In this document: in pieces, positions 25,563 through 33,419 of the stretch
Layout: every line of letters starts with the position of its first letter
How positions within the stretch are numbered: the stretch's first letter is position 1
Source of the DNA: Deltaproteobacteria bacterium HGW-Deltaproteobacteria-12
Lineage (GTDB): Bacteria > Desulfobacterota > Syntrophia > Syntrophales > Smithellaceae
Length of the DNA stretch: 36,035 nucleotides
NCBI GenBank assembly: GCA_002840565.1
Contig: PHBK01000037.1
Span: 1 to 36,035, forward strand
Direction of reading: 5' to 3'
Notes under the pieces: generated by a model
What the model saw: only the letters and a program-made list of their open reading frames with translations
Told to the model about the DNA's origin: nothing
The model's database searches: none
Position numbers and translations under genes: made by a program

Positions 25563-27695
25563 ATGAGGGAGTATCTGGAAGTTCTGCGCAGGGTGGAACT
25601 GCTGGAAGATCTCGATGATGCCTCGCTTGAGGAAATTGCTGCGAGCGGCGAAGAAATCGTTTATCCCGGCAACGGTTATATATATCATAGCGGTGATGTA
25701 GGAACGCATTTTTTCATCGTTCTGGAAGGGAGCGTCAGCGTCGTCATTACTGATCATCGGTCGCGTTCCGCTGCAGCTTCCGAACGCCGCGGGCACCCGG
25801 CCCGTTCCGCCGAGGGCAGGGAACGCCGTGTGAATCCGGCCATTATTGCCGAATCCGGAGACAGGCCGCGGATACTCCTCAAAACACATCCCCCGGGTGG
25901 TTTCTTCGGGGAGATGAGTCTGCTGACCGGTGATCCGGTCTCGGCGGATGTCATTGCGACGGAGGAGACCCACCTGTTGCGCCTCACGAAGCAGGTATTT
26001 GAGGCGACTTTTACCAAGAATCCATCCGTCCTGTTGCGCCTCAATCGTATCCTCTCGCGATACCTTTCCAGCACGAATGTGATGGTGTGCAATCCCCGAC
26101 TGGCGAAGCTCAATGTAATTCACCGCAGCGGTGAGGGCATCCAAAAAAGCTTTGCCTCTCTCTATATTGCATCTTCCGTTGTGCAGCAGACCAACAGAAG
26201 AGTCATTCTGGTGGACTGCGAATCAATTCTGGAAGGGCCCCTGCGCAGCTTTGCCCCCTCCGGCGAGCAGGATGCCTTAGATGTCTTTGATCCCCGCCGC
26301 ACCTTTGCCGCGGTGAGTGATTTCCTGAAACATTGTGTAATTCTGGGTGAGCGTTTTCATGTCCTCACCTTTCCCAAGCCCTTGAGCCGGCTGCCCGGTG
26401 TGGAGTGGTCGCACCTCCGCGATCTGATTACATTGATCTGCCGCCTTTACGATGTGGTGATCGTGGACACAGGCCACATATTTGATCTGCGGGCCGCGAA
26501 GATAATGACCCTGGCCGACAAGATCTTTCTGCTGGCGGGCAACGGGCAGGGGCATACGGCTGTCACCCGTTTGGTGAAAGAGCTTGACCTCAGCCCATCG
26601 CAGGCGGTCAAGCGACTCCGCATCGGCCTGGTCGGCAGCTTCGACTTCAATCGGCGCAGCTCGGTTCTCGAGCCGCTGGTCGAGGCAACCGGAATTAAAA
26701 ATGTCTTCCTGCTCGCCGAAAGCGAAATAAAGGATGTCCGGATGTCACCGGAGTTGCTGTCGGTGATTGACGAGAAAAGCCCGACAGGCAGGCGCCTCGA
26801 AAGTCTGGCGCGCGAGATCGCCGGATGCCGCGTCGGCCTTGCTTTGGGCGCCGGCGGTGCGAAGGGCTTCGCTCACATCGGAGTCTGGCGAGTACTCGAA
26901 GAACACCGGATTCCCATCGATGTCATCGTCGGCTGCTCGATGGGCGCGATCATCGGCGCCGCTTTAGCCATGGGCAATAACAGCGACGAAACCGAGCGGA
27001 TGATGCGGCGCATCTGGACGCCGAAGGGCGCCTTCTTCGACTGGCAGATTCCTCCCTGGACAAACATCATCAAGGGCCGCAAGGTTGACCGCATGAACCA
27101 CGAAGCTTACGGAAATGCGTCGATCCTCGACTGCGTGATCCCTTACGCCTCCCTTGCTTTCGATCTGGTCACCGGTCAGGAAATCGTCATGGATGAGGGG
27201 CTGGTCAAAAACGCTGTCCGGGCCTCGGGCTCGATGCCCATAATTATGCGCCCCGTAACATGGAAGAGCCACTACCTGATCGACGGCGGTGTAACGAACA
27301 AGGTGCCTGTCGACGTACTTGCCGCCATGGGTACAGACTTCAACATCGCTGTAAACGTCTCTCCGGAGGACGACCCGTCGTTCTTTGATCCCCAGACGCC
27401 GCATGCGCAGAGTTTCCTGGGGATGATGAAGAGCCGCCTTCAGAACCGCAGCATGCGCGGGATTTCTATGGAGCCCAGCTTGTTTCAGATCGTTTCGCGC
27501 TGGTACTCGACCTCCTCGACGAAGATCACCGAGGCGCATCTCCACCTCGCCAATGTCACCCTGCGGCCCGAGACCGAGGGCATCGGCACGCTGGACTGGC
27601 AAAAGTTCGATAAAGCAGTTGCCGCGGGAATCACCTGTGCACAAAAGCATGCCGGGGAAATTAAATCGAAGCTTTCCACCCTGCGGGGGCGCTGA
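25563..27695 (+). CDS. cNMP-binding-like / ParA-like / patatin phospholipase fusion
   Basis: 710-residue three-part protein. First is a cyclic-nucleotide-binding fold (about 8-170) with PGGFFGEMSLLTGDPVSADV. It keeps the Glu of FGE but has Val126 where cNMP binders carry the phosphate-contacting Arg. It also holds a roughly 40-residue Arg/Ala/Ser-rich insertion (about 66-105). The middle region (about 190-400) resembles MinD/ParA ATPases (RRVILVDCES and YDVVIVDTGH..LADKIFLLAG), but the Walker A loop reads GEGIQKS, without the GKT. Third is a patatin domain (about 424-640): oxyanion loop GAGGAKGFAHIG (429-440), nucleophile Ser459 in GCSMG, and Asp574 of the dyad in DGG. It is probably a membrane-lipid acyl hydrolase regulated by the N-terminal modules. 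Start ATG 25563 has GGAGG just upstream. Confidence 0.88.
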   Translation: MREYLEVLRRVELLEDLDDASLEEIAASGEEIVYPGNGYIYHSGDVGTHFFIVLEGSVSVVITDHRSRSAAASERRGHPARSAEGRERRVNPAIIAESGDRPRILLKTHPPGGFFGEMSLLTGDPVSADVIATEETHLLRLTKQVFEATFTKNPSVLLRLNRILSRYLSSTNVMVCNPRLAKLNVIHRSGEGIQKSFASLYIASSVVQQTNRRVILVDCESILEGPLRSFAPSGEQDALDVFDPRRTFAAVSDFLKHCVILGERFHVLTFPKPLSRLPGVEWSHLRDLITLICRLYDVVIVDTGHIFDLRAAKIMTLADKIFLLAGNGQGHTAVTRLVKELDLSPSQAVKRLRIGLVGSFDFNRRSSVLEPLVEATGIKNVFLLAESEIKDVRMSPELLSVIDEKSPTGRRLESLAREIAGCRVGLALGAGGAKGFAHIGVWRVLEEHRIPIDVIVGCSMGAIIGAALAMGNNSDETERMMRRIWTPKGAFFDWQIPPWTNIIKGRKVDRMNHEAYGNASILDCVIPYASLAFDLVTGQEIVMDEGLVKNAVRASGSMPIIMRPVTWKSHYLIDGGVTNKVPVDVLAAMGTDFNIAVNVSPEDDPSFFDPQTPHAQSFLGMMKSRLQNRSMRGISMEPSLFQIVSRWYSTSSTKITEAHLHLANVTLRPETEGIGTLDWQKFDKAVAAGITCAQKHAGEIKSKLSTLRGR

Positions 27696-27729
27696 TCAGA
27701 AATGAATTTACGGCTGAGAATAATAAATT

Positions 27730-28473
27730 ATGGAATTTACATTTAAAAGAGTGGATACGGAAGAGCTTCTGCAGGAAACGTACAGGGTGCGTTATGAGGT
27801 ATTCTGTCAGGAATGCGGTTTTCTTCCGGCGGAGAATTATCCGGACGGTCTGGAAATCGACCAATTCGATCAACACTCCATCCACTTTGCCGCCTTTGCC
27901 GACGGCAACGTCGTCGGCACATGCCGGATGATAAAGAACTCGGAGGCTGGTTATCCCATCCACGAGCATTGCAAAGTGATTTCCATCAACGAGGCTGAAA
28001 TTCCCAGGGAAGGTCTGATCGAAGTTTCCCGTCTCGCTTTAAGGAAATCATTCCGCAAACGTCAGGAGGACGGCATTTACGGTGTCGAGTCTTACCTGAA
28101 GAAGTCGGAAGGCGGAATATTGCCGGAAAATCCCGAGGATAAAACGTCTCAGGATCGCCGACGTAATCGACCGGTTGTCATTCTTGGACTTTACAGGGCT
28201 ATGTATCATGAAACCAGGCGGGGCGGCTTTACCCACTGGTACGCGGCTATGGAAAAAAAGCTCTGGTTCAATCTCAAGGCTTTTCATTTCACTTTTCAGG
28301 AAATCGGTCCGCAGGTCGATTACTACGGTCCCGTGACCCCTTATCTGGGGATCATTGCAGATCTGGAAAAAGAGGTGAGCAGCAATTCCCCTGAACTCTG
28401 GTCGTATCTGCTGGATGGCCTGGAGAAGGAACACTGGCCGGCGTTCATGCACTCCGCCAATGAAAAATTATAA
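27730..28473 (+). CDS. Exosortase-system-associated acyltransferase, LuxI-like (copy 1)
   Basis: 247-residue protein of the PEP-CTERM/exosortase-associated acyltransferase family, related to acyl-homoserine-lactone synthases (GNAT fold). The LuxI-type charged set is kept with the right spacing: Arg21 in YRVRYEVF, Glu42-Asp44-Asp47 in LEIDQFD, Arg66, and Glu98-x-x-Arg101 in EVSRLAL. By family knowledge it transfers an acyl group from a carrier; the acceptor has not been established for this family. It begins 34 bases after the patatin gene and is followed after 46 bases by a close paralogue, so one operon is likely. The ribosome site is weak. Confidence 0.88.
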   Translation: MEFTFKRVDTEELLQETYRVRYEVFCQECGFLPAENYPDGLEIDQFDQHSIHFAAFADGNVVGTCRMIKNSEAGYPIHEHCKVISINEAEIPREGLIEVSRLALRKSFRKRQEDGIYGVESYLKKSEGGILPENPEDKTSQDRRRNRPVVILGLYRAMYHETRRGGFTHWYAAMEKKLWFNLKAFHFTFQEIGPQVDYYGPVTPYLGIIADLEKEVSSNSPELWSYLLDGLEKEHWPAFMHSANEKL

Positions 28474-28519
28474 TCGTCAAGCTAGATGAAAATAACGAAT
28501 CTCTCAGGAGGTATTTAAT

Positions 28520-29278
28520 ATGGAATTTAAATTTAAAAGGGTTGATTCGGATGAACTTTTGAAGGAGACCTATCGGGTGCGCTTCGAAGTTTACTGCGAA
28601 GAATGCGGATTTCTTCCCCCGGAGGACTATCCCGATGGTTTGGAGATCGACAAGTTTGATAAGAGCTCACTGCATTTTGCCGCCTTTGCCGATGGCAACG
28701 TCATCGGTACCGCGCGGTTGGTCTTGTACTCAGAGTATGGTTATCCCCTGAATGAGCATTGCAAGGTGCTTGCCATCAACGAAGCCGAGCTTCCTAAAAA
28801 CGGTCTGGTCGAAGTTTCCCGGCTGGCCTTGCGGAAGTCTTTCCGCCGCCGCAAAGAGGACGGCATTTACGCGGTTGAGTCTTACCTGAAGAAATCAGAA
28901 GGCGGTATATTGCCGGAAAATCCGGAGGAAAAGAGCGAGCAGGATCGCAAACGTCAGCAGCCTGTAGTTATCCTCGGACTTTACAAAGCCATGTACCAGG
29001 AAACACTGAAACTCGGATTTTCTCATTGGTATGCGGCCATGGAACGGAAGCTCTGGTATGGTCTCAAGACTTTCCATTTCACCTTTCAGGAAATCGGACC
29101 GCAGGTGGATTATTACGGCCCCGTTATTCCTTTTCTGGGCATTATTGAACAACTGGAAAAAGAAGTTAGTGACAGCTCCCCTGATCTTTGGTCTTTTTTG
29201 CTCGATGGTCTGGAAGAAAAATACTGGCCGAAAGCCGCTCGCGCGCAGCAGCAGAAGAACAATAATCCGTCAGCTTGA
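28520..29278 (+). CDS. Exosortase-system-associated acyltransferase, LuxI-like (copy 2)
   Basis: 252-residue paralogue of the preceding gene. By eye about three quarters of the first 110 residues are identical. The same Arg21, Glu42/Asp44/Asp47, Arg66 and Glu98xxArg101 set is present. It also shares the EDGIYAVESYLKKSEGGILPENPEEK loop and the ILGLYKAMYQET..WYAAMERKLW stretch. A good AGGAGG site precedes the ATG. Retention of all likely catalytic residues in both copies argues that both are active, perhaps with different acyl chains or acceptors. A short Gln/Asn-rich C-terminal tail is unique to this copy. Confidence 0.88.
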   Translation: MEFKFKRVDSDELLKETYRVRFEVYCEECGFLPPEDYPDGLEIDKFDKSSLHFAAFADGNVIGTARLVLYSEYGYPLNEHCKVLAINEAELPKNGLVEVSRLALRKSFRRRKEDGIYAVESYLKKSEGGILPENPEEKSEQDRKRQQPVVILGLYKAMYQETLKLGFSHWYAAMERKLWYGLKTFHFTFQEIGPQVDYYGPVIPFLGIIEQLEKEVSDSSPDLWSFLLDGLEEKYWPKAARAQQQKNNNPSA

Positions 29279-29640
29279 AAGGCATAACGTCCATATAATT
29301 CTTTGATAACGAGCAGCTTATCAGCTCTAAGTGCTGGAATAGGCCATCCCGGCGTGACAGACTAAAGATAATGTTTCAGACGCATTACCCCTAAGGGTAA
29401 CCATGTCGTAATGTCATTGCGAAGGAACGAAGTGACTGAAGCAATCTCATATCTTACCGAAAGCAAAGAGATTGCCGCGCCCCTTACGGTGGCTCGCAAT
29501 GACGAAAAGGTTATTACGACGCAGTCCCCCGCTGGCCGAGGATTAAGGTCGGCTGCACCTGAAGTGGAAACTGTCACCCCTACTGTCCCCTGCTGGCGGG
29601 GGTGGCGCAAAGCGCCGGGGGTGGATGTTTTTGAAGTGGC
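29279..29640. repeat. Repeat-bearing gap before argB
   Basis: 29411-29460 carries the minus-strand version of the phrase found in the 1918-2000 element (ATTGCGAAGGAACGAAGTG, then ACTGAAGCAATCTC). It is followed by AAAGAGATTGCCGCGC and GGCTCGCAATGACG, as in the longer elements. 29581-29626 holds the GC-rich palindromes CCCCTGCTGGCGGGGG and GGCGCAAAGCGCC. No gene seen. Confidence 0.7.
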
Positions 29641-29688
29641 CTTAATATTCAAGGAACTTGGAATGAAAACCAACTAGAGGTATTCGAT

Positions 29689-30546
29689 ATGATGGAAGAA
29701 GCTATCAGGAAAAGCGGTGTCTTGATCGAGGCGCTGCCGTATATTAAGAAGTTCTTCGGCAAAACCGTTGTCATCAAATACGGCGGCGCGGCAGTGGATG
29801 AAAAAGGTATTGATCAGGGCATCCTGCAGGACATCATGTTTATGAACTACGCCGGAATGCACCCGGTAGTAGTCCATGGCGGCGGGCCGTTCATCTCCAA
29901 AATGATGAAAAAAGCGGGAATGGAGCCGAAATTCATCAACGGCCGGCGATTTACCGACGAAAAATCCATCAAGATTATAGATAAGGCCCTCCACACGATC
30001 AACAAAAAGATTGTGGGTGAACTGAAGGGGATGGGTGCGAGAGCTTTCGGCCTGAGCGGCAGTGAAAACAAACTGATCACAGTGAAAAAACTGACACCCG
30101 GCTATGACCTTGGTTTTGTGGGAGAAGTCACAGCCGTCGATATAACTGTGGTCAAAAGGCTTTTGCATGACAATATGGTACCGGTTATCTATCCTCTGGG
30201 TCAGGACCGGAACGGTGAACTGTATAATGTGAATGCGGACGACGTGGCCAGCGCGATTGCGGCAAAACTTAAAGCCGAGAAATTTGTCCTGCTGACAAAC
30301 GTGATGGGCATCATGAAGGACAAGAACGATCCCAAAACGCTGTTCAATACATTGAAATCCAGCGAAGTTGAGCGCTTCATCAAAGATAAAATAATAGATT
30401 CCGGCATGATTCCGAAAACAGAAGCGTGCGTTCGGGCTATTAAAGGTGGAGTCAAGAAGGCCCACATCCTCGACGCCGGGATAGTCCACGCCATGCTCCT
30501 GGAAATATTCACAGATATGGGAATCGGAACAGAAATTGTTAAATGA
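29689..30546 (+). CDS. argB: Acetylglutamate kinase
   Basis: 285-residue ArgB. It phosphorylates N-acetyl-L-glutamate in the second step of arginine synthesis. The amino-acid-kinase fold signatures are visible: VVIKYGGAAV with the catalytic Lys30, HGGGPFISKMMKK (63-75), GRRFTDEKSIKII, GFVGEVTAVD, YNVNADDVASAIAAKLKAEKFVLLTNVMGI and the C-terminal GGVKKAHILDAGIVHAMLLEIFTDMGIGTEIV. Length is normal. AGAGG precedes two adjacent ATGs. It is a housekeeping gene with no other arginine gene nearby, so it marks a break between the exosortase-related genes on either side. Confidence 0.96.
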   Translation: MMEEAIRKSGVLIEALPYIKKFFGKTVVIKYGGAAVDEKGIDQGILQDIMFMNYAGMHPVVVHGGGPFISKMMKKAGMEPKFINGRRFTDEKSIKIIDKALHTINKKIVGELKGMGARAFGLSGSENKLITVKKLTPGYDLGFVGEVTAVDITVVKRLLHDNMVPVIYPLGQDRNGELYNVNADDVASAIAAKLKAEKFVLLTNVMGIMKDKNDPKTLFNTLKSSEVERFIKDKIIDSGMIPKTEACVRAIKGGVKKAHILDAGIVHAMLLEIFTDMGIGTEIVK

Positions 30547-30566
30547 AAAAAGACAGTAAATATATG

Positions 30567-30870
30567 CTCCCTCCTTTAGCAAAGGAGGGTTGGGGTGGAT
30601 TTTCTAAAACATCTCTTTTTTAAATAAGGGGCTAACGTCTTTAAATCCCCCGCACCCCCTTTGCCAAAGGGGGACTAGACTTGAGCAGCGATCCACTATC
30701 GACTATTCACCATTAATTGTTTCTTAAACCTTCAGCCTTCAGCCTTTTACCTTGCTCCTCGTACCTTTCTCCTTGTTCCTTTTTTCACTCGTTACTATTT
30801 ACTCGTAACCATTTACTTTTTTACTCCTCACTCCTCACTCCTCACTCCTTACTATTCACTATTCACTATC
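30567..30870. repeat. Inverted composite repeat plus TTACTATTCACT tract
   Basis: CTCCCTCCTTTAGCAAAGGAGGG (30567), TTGGGGTGGATTT, and ATCCCCCGCACCCCC with TTTGCCAAAGGGGGAC (to 30676). A long tract of CTTGTTCCTTTTT and ACTCCTCACTCCTCACTCC words follows, the complement of the AAGGAnCAAGG / AGTGAATAGT tracts elsewhere. Confidence 0.85.
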
Positions 30871-30876
30871 TTCCAC

Positions 30877-30893
30877 TGTCGGAATACTTTACA
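30877..30893 (+). promoter_or_regulatory. PEP-CTERM box (distal, gene at 31365)
   Basis: TGTCGGAATACTTTACA is an exact TGTCGG-N4-CTTTACA match, 366 bases before the sigma-54 element. Confidence 0.78.
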
Positions 30894-31151
30894 CATTGCC
30901 GCTAAGGATAAAACACAAATTAATATGGGTATTTATGAATATTGTCGGCTGATTTTTATTAAAAACCGCGATTATCCAGCCACCTTGGACGAGCAACCGG
31001 AATATAACTGTAAAGATGTCTTACACTTGTTATCACTTGTTATCACGTTGAAATAATACAATAAAACAACAAATTCACTTGTTCAGCATCGGTCGCGATC
31101 GAAAAAATCCAGTTCGACATTAAAAGCAGAGGCATAATTTCTGAATAAAGC

Positions 31152-31168
31152 TGTCGGAAAACTTTACA
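31152..31168 (+). promoter_or_regulatory. PEP-CTERM box (proximal, gene at 31365)
   Basis: TGTCGGAAAACTTTACA has the same 17 bases as at 22103-22119. It lies 75 bases upstream of the -24 element. Confidence 0.85.
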
Positions 31169-31242
31169 CAATAGTCGGATTAGGAGATAAGGAGGTATCT
31201 TAAGAAACAATATAATTAAATAATACAAGGTGTTATAGCTGA

Positions 31243-31258
31243 TGGCATGGTGATTGCT
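31243..31258 (+). promoter_or_regulatory. Sigma-54 promoter of the PEP-CTERM gene at 31365
   Basis: TGGCATGGTGATTGCT has GG at 31244 and GC at 31256 (12-base spacing). It is nearly identical in its conserved positions to the promoter at 22216. Confidence 0.85.
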
Positions 31259-31364
31259 TAATACATTGCAAATAAGGAAAAGCGTAAAAGGGATTGCCGT
31301 TCATTCATACGCAATTTAGCTAAAGGAATAAAAAATATATTTATAGAGTGAAAAGGAGGAAATC

Positions 31365-32258
31365 ATGAAAACAAAGTTGTTTACAAAATTTTTGGCGGTA
31401 GTTGGAATCATGACCATGATTCTCGGATATTCCATCCAGGCTGGCGCAGCATCATTCACATTTACTGAGCGTGCCGGCTTCCTGGTAGATTCTGGCACCT
31501 TAAGTTCAAGTGATGCTGGCACCCCGTTTGATGATATCAAGTGGTATCAAAATACAACGGCAGGGGATTATCAGGTAGCCCCAAAAGCTGGTGAATTTAA
31601 CACTATTGCGTGGGGAACATCAAACGATGCGGCCGGTTTGCTGGCATCTGATCCCTGGATTGATCCTGCATTTCCTTCTATTTATAATGTTTACAGTGCT
31701 ATGCGAGTTTTTGGTCAGACAGGCAATGTTGATTCAACTTTTAACACCAGCACTTCATTTTTATCAGATCCGGAAGGTTGGGTAATTCTGACAAAGCTTT
31801 TCCATAAGAATAGCTCCATTGCTGCTGCATATTATACTTTAACAAATACTTCTATTAACGGAGAGCTCACCATAACTCCCGCTGATTATGGTTTTCCTGA
31901 TGATAAAGTAAGCAGCATAATGTTTTTAGAAACACTTAATCAGGAGGGTAGCTGCCCGGCCGGTAGTCCTCCCGGTACCCCATGCCCCGATTACTTTATT
32001 GATGTTCTTTCTACTTTTGCTCCCTTGTATTTTACATCTGGAGCGGGACAGTATGAGGTGCTTTTCGATTTAGCCCCTGTATCCTTTGCATCAATTGATT
32101 TTCCTTCGGCTAATGAGGTTAGAGTCTGGACCCAGGAAGGCGAAATAAGCCAGGTAAACGTTATGCTGAAAATCGCGCAAGTTCCTGAACCTGCCAGTCT
32201 CCTCCTGCTGGGCCTTGGATTACTGGGACTTGGTTTCATCAAACGCCGCAAGAGATAA
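31365..32258 (+). CDS. PEP-CTERM sorted surface protein
   Basis: 297-residue exported protein. The signal peptide is about 1-27 (hydrophobic FLAVVGIMTMILGYSI, cleavage near AGA-A). The C-terminal sorting signal is VPEPASLLLLGLGLLGLGFI-KRRKR. The body contains FDDIKWYQN, WGTSNDAAGLL, WVILTKLFHKNSSI and a Cys pair region (about 203-213, GSCPAGSPPGTPC). The segment LTKLFHKN..I loosely recalls the T-H-x-N motif of one PEP-CTERM subfamily, but the motif is not exact. Strong AAAAGGAGG ribosome site. Expression probably depends on PrsR and sigma-54. Molecular function unknown. Confidence 0.9.
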   Translation: MKTKLFTKFLAVVGIMTMILGYSIQAGAASFTFTERAGFLVDSGTLSSSDAGTPFDDIKWYQNTTAGDYQVAPKAGEFNTIAWGTSNDAAGLLASDPWIDPAFPSIYNVYSAMRVFGQTGNVDSTFNTSTSFLSDPEGWVILTKLFHKNSSIAAAYYTLTNTSINGELTITPADYGFPDDKVSSIMFLETLNQEGSCPAGSPPGTPCPDYFIDVLSTFAPLYFTSGAGQYEVLFDLAPVSFASIDFPSANEVRVWTQEGEISQVNVMLKIAQVPEPASLLLLGLGLLGLGFIKRRKR

Positions 32259-32278
32259 TTAGTTAACCAAATAAAATC

Positions 32279-32313
32279 AACAAAAGAGGGCAGATAAAAT
32301 GCCCTCTTTTGTT
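32279..32313 (+). terminator. Rho-independent terminator
   Basis: AACAAAAGAGGGCA and TGCCCTCTTTTGTT form a perfect 14-bp stem around a 7-base loop, 20 bases after the PEP-CTERM stop. A T-rich ATTTCCC follows. Confidence 0.85.
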
Positions 32314-32317
32314 ATTT

Positions 32318-32358
32318 CCCTTTTCGGGGGACACATGGGCCCTTTTCGGGGGACACAT
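32318..32358. repeat. Direct 19-bp repeats at the end of the RAYT unit
   Basis: CCCTTTTCGGGGGACACAT occurs exactly twice (32318-32336 and 32340-32358). A related inverted sequence, GATGTGTCCCGAAATT, lies at 33091-33106 beyond the other end of the transposase gene. The three probably mark the ends of the mobile unit. Confidence 0.75.
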
Positions 32359-32388
32359 CACTTATTTCTGTCATTAACGGGTGCTTGA

Positions 32389-33048
32389 TTAGATTTTAGG
32401 ATGTCTTCCAGGTTTTTGTTTGCCAAGAGAGCGTCCAGTCAATTGCTCCATCTTTTCAATAAAGCAATCGTCTCCCGCCGGTCGGCTGGTCCTCGTCGCT
32501 TTTCTGATTTTTTCTGTGGGCAGATCTTGATCATTGCAAAGATACACCCGCCAGTCATCAACCAGTCCGAGTAATGATCTGTCTTTAACCAGGAAATCAG
32601 TGTCGACATCTCCAACATGAAAAGCCGCACTTGACCAAGGGTAATACCAGGCAAATCTGGCAATACCCGCCCGCACAGGATTGGCTTCAACATAACGAAC
32701 AGCTGCCAATAAATGTCTTTCATCCAGAACACAAGAACCAAACCGACCTTGGAAAAGATATCCACGTGCACCGTCTGCAAAATTTTTCATTCTGGTATAT
32801 CGTTTGTGAGCCGTTCCAAAACCATTGGCGAGCGATGTCTCCTGTTGGGGAACGGCTATGAAATGGACGTGATTATTCATCAAGCACCAGGAAAGGATTT
32901 CTACGTCAAAGCGCTCTGTCTCTTCCTTTACTGCCTGCAGATAATTGCGTCGGTCATCATCGCTATGAAAGATATTGATAGAACGCACACCGCGCTGGGT
33001 GACATGATGAGGATAGCCGCTGGCTACAATTCTGGCAATTCGAGTCAT
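32389..33048 (-). CDS. REP-associated tyrosine transposase (RAYT, Y1_Tnp)
   Basis: 219-residue single-strand DNA transposase of the IS200-like Y1 superfamily, RAYT branch. The start MTRIARIVASGYPHHVTQRGVRS is typical. The metal-binding HUH motif is NNHVHFIAVP, and a Tyr nucleophile is expected in the AHKRYTRMKN helix. YLFQGRFGSCVLDE, VRYVEANPVRAGI and YPWSSAAFH are the standard downstream blocks. RAYTs are generally domesticated-type enzymes that move or maintain short palindromic REP elements. The gene lies between inverted GGGACACATC sequences, so the whole 32.32-33.11 kb piece could be a unit. The frame is intact. Confidence 0.92.
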   Translation of the reverse strand: MTRIARIVASGYPHHVTQRGVRSINIFHSDDDRRNYLQAVKEETERFDVEILSWCLMNNHVHFIAVPQQETSLANGFGTAHKRYTRMKNFADGARGYLFQGRFGSCVLDERHLLAAVRYVEANPVRAGIARFAWYYPWSSAAFHVGDVDTDFLVKDRSLLGLVDDWRVYLCNDQDLPTEKIRKATRTSRPAGDDCFIEKMEQLTGRSLGKQKPGRHPKI

Positions 33049-33090
33049 ATTAAAAAACTATCAAAAATTAGTGAGTCAATTGATATGAAT

Positions 33091-33106
33091 GATGTGTCCC
33101 GAAATT
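33091..33106. repeat. Inverted end sequence of the RAYT unit
   Basis: GATGTGTCCCGAAATT is, apart from one gap and one base, the inverse of the TTTTCGGGGGACACATC sequences at 32318-32358. Confidence 0.65.
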
Positions 33107-33112
33107 AAGATC

Positions 33113-33300
33113 ACGTGCCTGGGAATGCTTGGAGGGTGGCGTAATGCGCCGGGTGTGGATTCTCGCTAAGGCGAGACGCTCCCTCCTTTCGCAAAGGAGG
33201 GTTGGGGTGGATTTCTTTAAATCCCCCGCACCCCCTTTACCAAAGGGGGACTTCAAGGATCGTCACTATTTACTAGTTACTCTTTACTCTTTACTATTCC
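33113..33300. repeat. Inverted composite palindromic repeat
   Basis: GTGCCTGGGAATGCTTGGAGG, GGCGTAATGCGCC, TCTCGCTAAGGCGAGA, CTCCCTCCTTTCGCAAAGGAGGG, TTGGGGTGGATTT and ATCCCCCGCACCCCC with TTTACCAAAGGGGGAC occur in series to 33252. TTACTCTTTACTATTC words follow. The bases from 33301 to 33419 contain a CCCGCTAGCGCGGG hairpin and nothing else I can name. Confidence 0.82.
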
Positions 33301-33419
33301 CGATTCCCGCTAGCGCGGGATAAGGCAGAAATGTGGTAATCTTTGGGCGGACATACATGATAAGAAATCTCAAGAGGAAAACGGAGATTTCCCTCGATCT
33401 GATCGCGGATGTCATCGAA

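Noticed and set aside
26964..27650. Minus-strand ORF of 228 codons over the patatin domain
   Set aside because: Antisense shadow in a GC-rich gene; no ribosome site and no domain.
29674..30582. Minus-strand ORF of 302 codons over argB
   Set aside because: Shadow of the clear argB gene; the translation is rich in His/Cys/Phe and has no domain.
30943..30959. Third PEP-CTERM box (TGTCGGCTGATTTTTAT)
   Set aside because: The 3' half lacks CTTTACA; kept only as a comment in the findings.
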